The position numbers and the translations under genes are program-made. Below, piece by piece: positions 23,101-34,103 of a stretch of DNA of 64,000 nt (its first letter is position 1; the number at the start of each line of letters is the position of its first letter). This stretch comes from Escallonia rubra (lineage: Eukaryota; Streptophyta; Magnoliopsida; Escalloniales; Escalloniaceae): assembly GCA_033065855.1 (NCBI GenBank), contig JAVXUO010000982.1:28075-92074 (forward strand), read 5' to 3'. A model generated the notes under the pieces. The model had not been told where the DNA came from. It saw only the letters and a list, made by a program, of their open reading frames with translations, and searched no databases.

Positions 23101-23439
23101 GCGAATTTTATGAAATCTGTACTTGCCCCGGTTTTATAATAAACAACTCCGACCCGCCCTACTCCACAATCAGGTCAAGGGATGGAAATGTCATTTTCCA
23201 TCCGACAGACTTTTGAAAAGCCCGACCCGACCCCTATTTTCTCCAACGATTATCGAGGTAGAGAGTGACATGGACTAAAGCTAGTATAAATTTTGAAAAG
23301 GTCAATAACTAAATTCAAGAATTAGGACAAATATGGAGGCAGAAATGAAAATGGATGGCAAACACGCCCCAAAATCATTTATTGGGCTGGATATTAAGAA
23401 ATGCATGCACTCTTTCTAAAATCCTTTTTCACCTGCAAA
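23101..23439. other. Intergenic, no recognisable gene
   Basis: A short GC-richer piece with repeated CCCGACCCGACCC-type motifs (about 23140-23240), reminiscent of hAT subterminal regions, sits in otherwise plain sequence. I cannot define an element. Confidence 0.4.
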
Positions 23440-23985
23440 GTTTAACCGTCTCGAGCAACAACAGATAGATAAAGTTCCCTGAGCAATATGGAGGGGAGCA
23501 AGATGGATGGAGGACCAAGAACGACTGTACAAAGCCACCGTACATTACTCAGCCTCAGCAGAAGAGCAAGAAACTGTATTGTGGTTCTTTGTCCTCCAAG
23601 ATATAAGGCTACGGCCAAGAAAGATACAGTAATAAGTTGTTGAATGATTTGTGATGGGACAACTATCCCAATCTGAATCAAAATAAGCTCAAAGAGAAAG
23701 ATTAGAAGTATATGATAAAGCCTTGACGAGAGTATTTTTTGAGTACCACAAGGAGCGATATGCTGCATCTAAGTGTAGTTGTCATGGCTCATAAACTGGC
23801 TAAGTATGTTCATTGAGTGCACAACATTAGACCTAATGACAGTAAGACATATCAAGCGGCCAATCATACAACGATAAGAAGATGGATCCAATAATAGATC
23901 TCCGCTAGAGTCTGATAGTTTCATGTTTTGTTTTGTTGGAGATTTAGTTGTATGAGAATGAGTCATACCACAATATGTCAAAATA
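23440..23985 (-). pseudogene. Ty1/copia RT/RNase H fragment
   Basis: On the minus strand, from about 23930, the reading GDLLLDPSSYRCMIGRLI ... HSMNILSQFM matches the region between the RT and RNase H domains of plant Ty1/copia polyproteins. A stop at about 23770 and at least one frame change follow, and the later part (towards 23450) has the SWRTK- and SSAEAE-type RNase H signatures in another frame. No LTRs are evident nearby. It is a relic of an otherwise lost element. Confidence 0.8.
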
Positions 23986-24479
23986 TGTATAGTGCAATGC
24001 TTGTTGGAAAAAAGTAAGAACCTGTTGATTATATTGAGAACGCCACCTAGGTTTTGCTAACACGTATACGTAAGCGAACATGTACATTGCACAGATAACA
24101 AATTAGATAATGAACCAAAAAGTTTTCTTTGCCATGTCTACGAGCTCCCAGACCTTTATAAAATGATTCCTTAAGTTACAAATGTAAGGGGATTTTTCTC
24201 TTTATATATTGGAGCTTTCTTCCTAAAATTTGGTGCATTCTTTAATTTATAGTGAGAATTGAAAATATAATCAAAACGCTTTTCAATTCCGTAGTTTACT
24301 CGCATCGTGGATCCGTCATGAGGTTGTTCAGAGTCTTCTATGTGAGTGCCATCTCGAAGTAGGATTTACATTGGTTTCTAGATTAGAATAATGAAGTCTC
24401 TATTGGTTCCTTTTTCTCACGACCTCGCCTCGGCCAAAAGATCTAAAAAAACATGAAAAATTAGATTTTCCTCTTGGAC
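23986..24479. other. Intergenic, nothing clear
   Basis: AT-rich sequence between the copia fragment and the caulimovirid relic. I see no domain, splice structure or repeat here. Confidence 0.4.
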
Positions 24480-25860
24480 ATGAAGGTTTTTTATACGGCA
24501 AATTAGAATTTTTTTTTTCTAATATATCTTCCCCATGATTTTGGTTGTTCTATTGATGGATTAAATTTTCTTGTCTGAAACTTTTTCCATTTCCTCCCAT
24601 ATCTTTTTTGGTTTTCAAACCTTTGTTTCTCGAAAATTTTCTTCGTGAAGTTTGACTTATTTTCGCATTCATAGTTGTTTACCATGTTATCGACTTTAGA
24701 ATAACAATCATAACTCATATAAGCTTTTTTCATGTCTATTATTGTATGTCCTTCAGTATAATATTTCTTTAGAATTTCTTCTACAGCTCCTATTCTTCCT
24801 CCTAAGGAATCGCAAAACATTTCATCATTTAAGAGTTTAACAAATTCTTTTTCTGCTAACTCGTACCCTGATTTGGGAAGTTTGACAATAAATTTGTTTT
24901 GCCAATGGAGGCTGTCTCTGAATTCTAACTTGTAAAAATATTTTTTAAATTCACAAGTGTGTAATTTTTAAAATAGCACATATCACATATTTGTAGTTTG
25001 TCAAGTTTGTGAAAGCACTTTTTTCTTGAATAGCTATATTATTTATAGATATTTCGCAGAACTCTCTTTTGAGGTTATCTGCATAAAATATTATCCATTC
25101 TTCAAAAATATTAAGCTTGATATGGGCTTCAATTATTCTTTCGTTATCTGTTATGCTATTCCAGAACCTAGCTGCGTTTCCTCGTAGGGTTGCTTGAATA
25201 AAATGTTTCATAGCATGCCTTTCTGTTAAATTATAATGGCAAATTTTAAGGCTTGTGACCAATTATCTATTATTTCTTGAGTATTTGAAATACGATCGTT
25301 ATCAAGATATATGTCGTATTAATTTACGGGCTCATTTATTCCAATCTTAGGGAAAAATTCTTGTTTTAAATTTGTCCTTATAGGGGCGTTGCTAAATTTA
25401 GAATTTCATTCTAAATTTAATTCTGGATTCGACGCTCTTACATAGTTTGGATCAGTTTCTCTGCTCTTTAAATTAATATTAGCAAACGCTTTATTTACTT
25501 ATGATATGACTCTTTTTTCTTCTTATTTATATTGCTATTCTTTTAGAAGAGCTGGATCTATTTCATCTATCATTGTTTTTTTCAATGATTTTTCTTTTTC
25601 TACTTTGTCTAAGTCGTCATTTATTATTTTTTCTGGTTCTTCTACACCCATTCCCTTTATGGGATCTTTGGTGTCTTTTGAGCCACCCAAAGAGGGTTTT
25701 CTTTCGCCTTCGCTATCACTGTATGTTATAACTTCTTCAAATGCATATGAAGTTTCGTTGTTATAGTATTTGCCGGTAGTGTAATAACTTCCAAAGTTTG
25801 ATAAGAAGTTATTTGAGTTTAGGACGTGGTTTTCACTTCCTAACCCTTTCTCTGAATTGT
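24480..25860 (-). pseudogene. Endogenous caulimovirid relic, coat-protein-like region
   Basis: Read on the minus strand, 25860 to about 25430 is a strongly acidic and Lys-rich segment, 25262-24951 an alpha-helical segment, and 24820-24503 a very basic segment. This is the composition order seen in caulimovirid coat-protein precursors. The frame is broken between the parts (stops near 25500, 25400 and 24950), and the CCHC zinc finger that should follow the basic stretch is not visible. The call rests on composition, order and proximity to the clearer movement-protein and RNase H regions. This is an old, non-functional copy. Confidence 0.55.
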
Positions 25861-25888
25861 ATAATTCAGTTAATATCTGAGATGTTAT

Positions 25889-28800
25889 TGTAATATCTCA
25901 AACTCCAGGCGCTGCTTAAAATAACCATCCATGCTCCGAAAAATAAACGGGCGATAAATTTGAGCAATGCTCGGGTATTAGTAGAGTATCAGAGCTTAAA
26001 AGAATTTTATTTGGGGCAAAAATGCAATTTTAGAAAACTTTAGGGGCATAAATGTAAATTATGATTTTAGTGATGAAAAATAATGAAATGGGAAAATTTT
26101 GGAAAAATAGTGCTCATGTGTCAATTTATAAAGAAATTGTCATAGGGAAATGCCACCACCTACTTGGTTAAGGGGTGACTAATCACATTATAATATAAAC
26201 TAATGATTTATGTTTTTATTCCTTAGGTAATTAAACTAAATAAAAGGAAAACAAAACAAAGTCAAAATTTTTTTTTTGGAGAGATGAACAGTAACCGAGA
26301 AAGAAGAAAACAGTAGCTAGAAATAAAGAAAACAGAGCAGGGGAATGATGGAAATAGAGAAAGAAGAGAAGAGAGAAATTCGTGCAAGGGGAGAAAGGAA
26401 AGAGGAAAAAGGGATTGGGAAAAACTTCCCAAGGGTAAAAAAAAATTCACTTATGGTGTTGATTTCAGTGTGCGTTTGGATGATTTAGTGTGTATTCTTC
26501 GGGTTCGGGGATTTGATTTGAATGATATGTGTTTAATTGTGTGTAATTGATGTATATAAGTTGGGTTAGGGCATGAACAATTGGATTGTAATGAGTTTAA
26601 TTGGTTTAAGATAAGTTATTGAGGGAAATCCACGCGTGATTGTGAGATGAATATACCCAGGTATGCAGCTGATTGAACGAGGAAGAAGACACGTGTGTGT
26701 TCTAAAGGTGTAATAGTGCGTGTTCGAATTTGAACAGTAGATGTTTTCGTTGCTAAAAATGAAAACTTAATTAATAGTTTCTAATCCCAATTTTTAAAAC
26801 CATTTAGGGTCAGATTTAGCCAAAGTACAAAAAATAGAGCTTAGTTATTTTTAGGAGGCCTACATAGTGGAAAAAGTTCGGATTTTTTTGAGGTCAGGAA
26901 GGGGGTTAACCGATGCGAGAATCTTGGAACTTTACAGTAAAATTTCAATATCAAACTAGCACGGTTTCACACGCACATTTTATGAGAACCCTAGGATGCT
27001 CAGAAGTTTCACTTTCCAGAATTTCGGGTCATTCTGAAATCATTAGCTATTTTTGGCCGAACAGGCTTTTAAGCGCTCTGTCCGGACACCGGTTCGGGAT
27101 TTTCGGACGAAAATTTTCTAAAATACTTTTTAACCAAAAAATGACTTCAGGATGCTTAAAATAGTATTTTAAGACATTTTTTGGGATTTTTTCGGTCCCG
27201 AAAACCCTCAGGGGGTATCTTGGTAATTTGCCACCCCGAAGGATGTATTTTGGTAATTTTACCTAAAAAAGGTATTTTGAGATAAATTCACATACAGTAA
27301 CATTGTTTGAGTGATTTTACTTGCGGGAATGCTATTTTTGTGATTCAAGTGTGAGAGGGGGTATTTTGGTAATTTGACCTAGGAAAGGTATTTTTGGTTA
27401 AATTTGCATACGGTAATATTATTATAGTGATTCTACTTATGAGAAGACCATTTGGTGATTTAAGTTTGAGAGGGGCATTTTGGTAATTTTACATACACGG
27501 TGAAGGAAGTTTATTTTGGGAGTATGTGTGAGTCCGTATTAAATTAAAATATTGTATTGTAGGTTGTGTTATGATGATTCAATTATTTCATTTAGGGTAA
27601 AGCTAAAGACTTTCCGCTGAGGATAATCTAGCTGTGGATCCAAGTAAGGGATTTTATCTTAACCCTCGGTAAGGACTTTCGTCCGAACCCTTATTTTGAT
27701 AACTCGTACTCGTAAGTACTCCTTTGATTTACTTATGCTAATGTCGAACTCTGAATTATGTATTGATATCAGCATGTATTTTCCTAGAAAAGCCTAATAT
27801 TGAACCATAATCGATTATTTGGAAATCTTGTAAAGCTCGCCTATTATTGCATGCTGAGCAAATTTGATAATTGTTTGTATCTGTTCTTCTGAATTGTTGT
27901 GCATAAACTTGATAACTATTCGCAATCATTTTTTTGCTGTTTATTTGTGATTTTTCTTCTGAAATATTGAATGATGACTTGTATTATTGGGACCCGAATT
28001 GATTTCGGTGATTTGAGTTTATGTTAACGCTCATTGATATTGTTAATTTTTCTGTGTTGACCTGGGTATCCGTGTTGACCTGGGTATCCGTTCCGTAGGG
28101 AGGCGGTATAAGGCTGGTTTGAATCCTGCATGAAACACAGGCTAGTACATAATGGGACTAGTAATTATTATGGTACATCATGCATGTGTACACTACCAAC
28201 TTTGCCTGAGTGGCATCGTAACCGCCCAGGATCAACGTTGATTTTTTATTTTATCTGCACCATATGTACCATGATTGTTACGGAAATGACTAAGAAATGA
28301 TTATCTCAAATGGTTTGAAATCCCTCGAGAAATCTTTGTTATATTTTGGAAATGATGACCTTGGAAATGATCTTTTATTGATCGTTTTGGAATCCGTTGT
28401 GATTGTATTTGTCTATTTTGGTATTTATTTATGATAAATTTTAATCATTTTAGAAATCATTGAGTTTTTTCTATCGTTCGAAGTGTTTTGGAAATCATCG
28501 TCGGTTGGATTCTTTAGAATCGTGTTGTAATCTTTTTTTTTTTGTAGTCCTTGTAAGATCTTAGTGAGCTCTCAAAAGCTCACCCTTGGTTTTGCTCCCT
28601 TCTGCACGTGGTGATCACCTGTAGCATGTTCGGGAATGAGTTAGAGTCTGTGTGAGATTCCGGTGAGCCCATCACTATTGTATAGAAAAGCCCATGCGCA
28701 GGTTGGTACTGTTAATTGGTTCTTAGGAATTTGAATTGCGAAGGATTTCATCTGTAATAGTTTAAGCTAAGCTGTTGTGATCTAGTATTTTGAAAAATCT

Positions 28801-28929
28801 GAGTTAATGTTGAATTAGATTATTTAGAATATGTGTTAGTGAACAAATTTGAAATGTTTGATGTGATCTGGTAGGTTAACGTTCCAGGAGTTCGGGGCGG
28901 CAGAGATCCGGATTTTTGGAGTTGTTACA
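25889..28929. mobile_element. Solo LTR, 3041 bp, with 5-bp TSD GTTAT
   Basis: It begins TGTAATATCTCAAAC and ends GGAGTTGTTACA (TG...CA, inverted TGTAA/TTACA ends). It is flanked by GTTAT at 25884-25888 and at 28930-28934. No internal retrotransposon domain or second LTR is present, so this is a solo LTR left by recombination between LTRs. The length and ends suggest a Ty3/gypsy chromovirus-like element, but the source family is not otherwise in the window. It interrupts the caulimovirid relic. Confidence 0.85.
26813..27500 (+). repeat. Segment of the solo LTR shared with MULE family A
   Basis: It contains, in the same order as the MULE intron repeats at 54820-55230, GCCAAAGTACAAAAAA, AGGGGGTTAACCGATGCG, GAGAACCCTAGGATG, TCCGGACACCGGTTCGGGAT and repeated GGTATTTTGGTAATTT. 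The order and spacing match over several hundred bases, so this is common ancestry rather than chance. Confidence 0.8.
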
Positions 28930-29107
28930 GTTATCTTGTTTAGATTTCTACAGATATTTAAAGTTTCATGAAATACATCCATTATTTGATTGAATAATCT
29001 GGTTATCTCAGTTTTCCAACTCCATGGTCTACGCGTATAGTTCCTATCACATGATTAATAAACAAGGAATTTTTATGACTTTTTCGGTTGGATCTCGCAT
29101 TTGATTT

Positions 29108-29120
29108 GGCTCTGATACCA
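29108..29120 (-). other. tRNA-Met primer-binding site of the caulimovirid relic
   Basis: The minus strand reads TGGTATCAGAGCC, the primer site used by plant pararetroviruses (and by many LTR elements). No LTR ends immediately before it, and it lies downstream of the RNase H region on the same strand, so a caulimovirid intergenic region is the better reading. Confidence 0.55.
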
Positions 29121-29129
29121 GTTTTGTAG

Positions 29130-30055
29130 GGCCAATTTCTGCTTTGTTTAGGAATGACAAGTTCTAATCTTGAGAGAAATCAAACTTTTGAGAAGTATGA
29201 GGTCACTGCTTTCTTCTCTATTCTTATTCGAGATTGGGGTTCTTAGGTGTGACAACCGCCTTATCCATTAATTTTAAGTGAACTACTTAGAAGTTGAGGG
29301 GCTAAAAAGGACATTAACCAAAGACTTGGCAACTTGCTAATGCTAGCATTTTATCTTGTCTAGATTAGGTCTTCTCCTTCAATAGTGCTAGATAACCCTA
29401 AAACTCTAGATAAATATAATTTTATGCACAAGAATAATTTGTCACGTAAAAAAAGAATCACACAAGATTATTTTATGATATATAATGGTACTTACAAAGT
29501 CGTTATTCTGTCTTTGAATCTACACCCGTAATGCTTCTCTTATTGCTTTTCGACATCCAAGCTTTTCACCAAGTAGACATGCAGCTCGATGCCTCAGAAT
29601 CGGCTAATGGCTATAATTAAACACTCTCAAACTTTCAAAATATTGGTTTGAAAATTGCACTAGAAAAATGTCGTATTACAACCAATATTTCTTTATTTTT
29701 ACTGTAAAGAAAATTTTACATAGGAGCAATAGAAAGGAATGCTTCCTTCGATTGTTGCACACACTAATACTTAGTACACTTCACACTCTTTCAAACTTCA
29801 TCTGCCTTCTAACTCTTACTTCGACCTTTTTTATAAATGAAAGGAGCAGGTGCATAGGATTCTTCAATAGTGAAAATCTTATATTATTTTTTGTAAGGTC
29901 ATCTTTTTCTTTATTTATGGCAGACATTTATATTCAGTTTTCCACTTGGCTTTGTCATTTTTCGCTGGCACTTATGTCCATTTCAATTTATGCTCAACGT
30001 GTGGTCCGGAACCCTCTTGTACAGCTCAAAAGTTTGGCTAAGCAAATCAGGTTCT
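29130..30055. other. AT-rich region, possible viral intergenic region
   Basis: No coding sequence is supported on either strand. The long plus-strand open stretch at 29668-30273 has no recognisable domain and overlaps minus-strand relic coding. A GATATATAAT element near 29490 (plus) is not convincingly placed for the minus-strand transcript. Confidence 0.4.
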
Positions 30056-30059
30056 TGTT

Positions 30060-30740
30060 GTCCTTATCTATTGAAATGTTCATAGAGTTTGCTTACCTGA
30101 TCTTGACTCTGTTTGGAGGGCTCTATGAATACTCTACACCCCCTCAGGATTACTATCCTTCGTCCATCGTAGAAGCATGCTTCTTGAGGATCGGCTACTA
30201 TGTTTTCAATGGTTTCATGGACAAAACTGATTCTTTCAAAATTGTCTTTCTCCGCATTATATGTATTCCATAGATCATCCTTGTGTGGCGGCATGAATTC
30301 ATTAACCTTTTATTAGTTGATCGATAAATGAACCAAATCTGGTATGGCTGGTAAAATTTTGTTTCACTTCTTTCTGTCAAGGTTGACAATATCTGGACTC
30401 TGATATTCTGTTGACTGAATCCCATAACTCCAAGAGTATATCGAATTATAGCTGGGAGACTCTCGATGAGTTGCCAATCTGGGCCTATTTCGATTATGTC
30501 TGCGAGTCCATGTTCAATCTATTTAAGATTAATCTTGCCTAATGGTAGTGTGAGGCTTGGCCATCCATAGTCCCAGTTCAGGAACACTTTCATTTCTGGT
30601 TTGCAAAGGATTTCTTCGTGTTTATTTTCCTTCTTAGCTAGTTCTTTTGTTCGAGTATTGATATAAGATGGGAGAAATGGTTCTAGTTTTTCTAGAAATC
30701 GGATTCTTTCTTCCTTTTCATGCAGAACTATCATTCATTC
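30060..30740 (-). pseudogene. Broken ORFs downstream of viral RNase H, unidentified
   Basis: Minus-strand open segments at 30734-30519, 30425-30198 and 30294-30064 are in different frames and appear to be pieces of one eroded gene. The first is charged and helical. I do not recognise a domain. Position after RNase H and before the primer site would fit the last ORF (transactivator-like) of a cavemovirus- or solendovirus-type genome, but this is inference. Confidence 0.3.
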
Positions 30741-31152
30741 TTCCTCGTTTATATTAAGCTTTTTTTCTATGTTCTTAACATAATCAGTTAATTGGCTGAA
30801 GGTTTTTCGTAACTCTTTTTGGTAATTTTCCCTAAGGTAGTACCATATATTTCTAAAGAGATTTTTGCTCTTTGCACATAACCCTGGATCTTAAAACGGC
30901 TTTGTTTTATTATCATTGGCTTGTGTTATGGTAACATTCTATTTTGAAGCTTTTTCATCTTCTTAGTTGCCATTTTTCCCTTTAGATCCATTTTGGTAGG
31001 ATAGTAATTTTTTATTTTCTTGTCCATTTGTTTAGGGCACTTCACTGTCGAGGTTTTAGCCATACTCTCTTTGCTCCAAAACTTATGCATCAGTTTTCAC
31101 TGCTTAGTTTTGTATCATCCTGTTTCAGGGCTTGCGGGTTGGTAGTCCCAAC

Positions 31153-31514
31153 TATTAGGATCAAGCGCTTACCACTGCACCAGAAGCAATTGCTGTTAGT
31201 AAGGGTGCCACTTTATTTTCTTATAGTCCTGGCACAGCAGCCAGCGCACACGGTTGAGTACACAAGGGAGTAGATGGACGCGGCCAACCTCCGATCTGCC
31301 AACAATCCCTTCCCCAGATACACCTTGGGGGACTCGAACCCGTGACCTGCTCTGATACCAATTGTTAGGATCAAGCGCTTACCACTGCACCAAAACCAAT
31401 TGTTGTTAGTACGGGTGCAACTTTATTTCCTTATAGTCCTGGCACAGCAGCCAGCGCACACGGTCGAGTACACAAGGGAGTAGATGGACGCGGCCAACCT
31501 CTGATCTGCCAACA
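31153..31514 (-). mobile_element. TRIM element, 362 bp, with 5-bp TSD CCAAC
   Basis: Two 152-bp direct repeats (31153-31304 and 31363-31514) flank a 58-bp interior. On the minus strand the LTR runs TGTTGGCAGATC...CCTAACA. It is followed by a PBS, TTGGTATCAGAGCAGG (just below 31363), and a purine tract GGGGAAGGGA precedes the second LTR. Target duplications CCAAC lie at 31148-31152 and 31515-31519. All parts of a terminal-repeat retrotransposon in miniature are present, with no coding capacity. The interior also contains GGTTCGAGTCCCCC, which resembles a tRNA T-arm. Confidence 0.93.
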
Positions 31515-31559
31515 CCAACCATCCTCTTCTACTACTGGGAGAAGGTTTGTTAATGACAA

Positions 31560-32300
31560 AGAATTGTCCTCTCGTTTAGGATAAATGATGTAGTAGTCGA
31601 ACATTCCTTATGGTTCTCCCAATAGATCAACTTCGGGATCTCCTACTTTATACCTTTCTTTTAAGGCCTTTTGAGTAGTCTTTTTTGAAGTTATAACTCC
31701 TTGCATCATAAAGAATCATTCCCTAGTTAGGCAATCTACAAGTGCCTTTTTGGCTGATTAGTTATTATTCTACATCAAAAGTATAATAGTTGAACAATTG
31801 TTGCCATCAATAAAGTCTTGTTTGACGAACATCTCTTGGGTCTCTCTTAAGGAAAGCTTTAAAACACCTATTATTTGTTCTGATAAGAAAGTGTTCTGAA
31901 TCTAGAAATATATAAAAAAGTTTTTATGCAACGTTTTATAACTAAAAACACTTTCTCGTTTATGTGATACCAAGTTTCTGCATCTTGGAAGAGTCCACTC
32001 CAATATCCACATAATCGTTCTTCAGTTTGATCATAGGGTATTGCTTTTAATATTGCACCCTAATGAGAACTCTCGCTGGGCCTTTTAACCTTCGTTTTAG
32101 TATTTGAGGAATCTGTCTTCTAAATTCCTGGACCATCTCAAGACTATGTTGTATTGATTTTATGTTAACCACATAATCTTTCTCCTTAAAGGTCAATGCC
32201 GCCCAAGATTTTTCATTTTCCCACAATTTAGCAGGTCATCACTAAAATTACTTTCTAACATATTTTCTATGCTATCAAGACTAGGAATTTCTTTTCCTTG
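31560..32300 (-). pseudogene. Caulimovirid RNase H region, broken
   Basis: From about 32090 to 31690 the minus strand keeps the pattern of caulimovirid RNase H: a TW/YH-type segment with Glu, an RTN- or RTDN-like segment, a Lys-rich AFLKRD-like segment and a final DCLTRE. It is divided among three frames with several stops. A Lys-rich tail continues to about 31560. I found no YxDD box between this and the protease, so the RT core seems deleted. It is non-functional. Confidence 0.7.
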
Positions 32301-32306
32301 TTTGCA

Positions 32307-32930
32307 TTAATAATGTTGGTTCATTTTTTTAACCCAACTGTCATCTTTTTTCGTTACTTCTTCGTTAAGTAATTCTTCTTTGGTTATTTCTTCTTCGAGT
32401 AACCTTTTCAATGAGGCTACTTTGTTCTCCTCACCACGCTGGGCTGTATAGAGAGACTCACTATTGATATCTTTTTGGATTTCACTTAGTTTTTCTGGAT
32501 AAAAACTAAATTTACATATTTGAGTAGCATATTTTAACAACGGTATTTTTTGTCATTTTATTTCAAGATGGAACTCTTATTGAATAAATGGTCGATATTC
32601 AGGCTGTTTAGGAAAAAAACATTTCCTATTAGAAAATCGTCGTTTAAAAAGTCGAATTGGATTAATCGCTCTATAATGAATTGTTTTCCATTAATTATAA
32701 TCGGAATATAATGTGCTTCATATTCTAGTTAATTCAAACTCATCCCTATTTGCCATTCGGATACTCATGAGTTGATCTATTTTGATCCCTTTTTCATTTG
32801 GTAAAATATCTGGTCTTGCCAGATAATAGGATGCTCTTATATCTACTATAGCATCTATTTTATAAGGATGATATCCCTGGAAGTTAAAACTTAATTCTAT
32901 TTAAGACTTGTTTGGACTTATTCCCATTCA
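32307..32930 (-). pseudogene. Caulimovirid aspartic-protease region and linker, broken
   Basis: At about 32880-32590 (minus) a retropepsin-like region can be followed. The active-site position reads D-I-R-A-S instead of the family's D-T/S-G-A-S, and a downstream hydrophobic DFLIGN-like segment is present. At least two stops break it. A Glu/Lys-rich linker is open at 32540-32307. Order (movement protein, protease, RNase H) is that of caulimovirids. The altered catalytic triad and the stops show it is dead. Confidence 0.6.
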
Positions 32931-33104
32931 TTTAGTACTTACCTTTCCAGAGGTTCTTTTACCCTTAATAATACTCATAATTGCTTGAACACACTTTTCA
33001 AGCTCATCTCCTATCAAACTCTTTTCTTTAAGCTTTTTCTTGACAGTGTCATGTATGGATGTTGTGATCGTTACATGTATGGTTTCTACATGTGATGACA
33101 TACT

Positions 33105-34094
33105 TCATCTGATAAGAATGGTAACTCTTTTGTACCGTAAGATGATTTCATCAAAACATTCTTCTTCTTTGGTAGAGTCTTCTACCATTTTTTCCTTACC
33201 TTTGCCTTTTAGATTTCTAGACATGGAAGATGTAGAAGAGACGAAATGTCTCTTTGGTTCTTTGAGGATGACAACTCTTTTATTTTTCCTAATCTGCATG
33301 TGTTCTAGTTGTTTACTATCTAATCCTTCTTCTATCACATATTTTTTAAGCCATGATAGTTGCTTTCGATTTATCTTCCGCGCTTTTATTGCTCGGACAT
33401 TACTACTTATTTGTTCAAATTGTTCTACTTTGCTATTTAGTATTTTACTTAATGGATTCGTGGTATTTACCACTTTGTAAACTAGACGATATTGTACTGC
33501 AATATTTTTGCGGACTTCTCGTAACTCGGTCATGCCTTGAGTCTGAATCCTCAATCCTAACACTTTGTTAAGATAAGGATCTTTTAAAAACATGAAGTAG
33601 TTTGGTGTAGTTTTAAACTAATTGGTCCATTATACAAGTTACTTTGTATTCCCCCTATTAGAACTTTTTCAAAAGTTTTTCTCCGTTTGTCTGTTAAATT
33701 AACAACAAATTACCGGTGTATTTCTGCCATGTATGAATTATGGACAAATACTAACTTGTATCATTCTAAGATGAACATAATTGTATCCGTCTCTAAGGTA
33801 TTGTTTTACCTTATCTATCATGAAAAGAGGAATGTCTAGTATTTGTTTTTCTCAGTCTGCCCTATAGAGGTTTCTCCGTCAGAGATCTCCACATTCATCT
33901 TATTTCTGAACCTGAATATGAAATTTTTGTATATTTCTTCAACCTTGATTTTAGGCATCTCCCAATGATTTATAATAGAACCGGAAGTTTCTTCTTCAAT
34001 TGATTCACTTTGACGAATTATGTTATTGGATAAATGAATCATCTCTTTTACATGGTCATAGATTTCTGACATCATAAAGATTGTGCCTATGTCT
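33105..34094 (-). pseudogene. Caulimovirid movement-protein region, broken
   Basis: The movement protein of plant pararetroviruses forms tubules at plasmodesmata. The open stretch 33593-33105 covers its C-terminal core (LGLRIQTQGM ... YKVVNTTNP) followed by a Lys/Glu-rich tail. The upstream core continues at about 33840-33600 in other frames. The N-terminal part (34094-33836) is rich in acidic and Asn residues and starts right at the MULE insertion (34104-35222). Frame changes and stops separate these parts. It is the clearest caulimovirid signal in the window, but clearly inactive. Confidence 0.72.
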
Positions 34095-34103
34095 TTTAAA
34101 GTT

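Noticed and set aside
29668..30273. 201-codon plus-strand open frame, hydrophobic
   Set aside because: No domain, no start or promoter context, and the part from 30064 is antisense to a better minus-strand relic. Poly-T-rich DNA easily gives hydrophobic open frames.
31325..31365. tRNA-like T-arm (GGTTCGAGTCCC on the minus strand)
   Set aside because: It is the PBS/interior of the TRIM; no acceptor stem, D-arm or anticodon arm is present.
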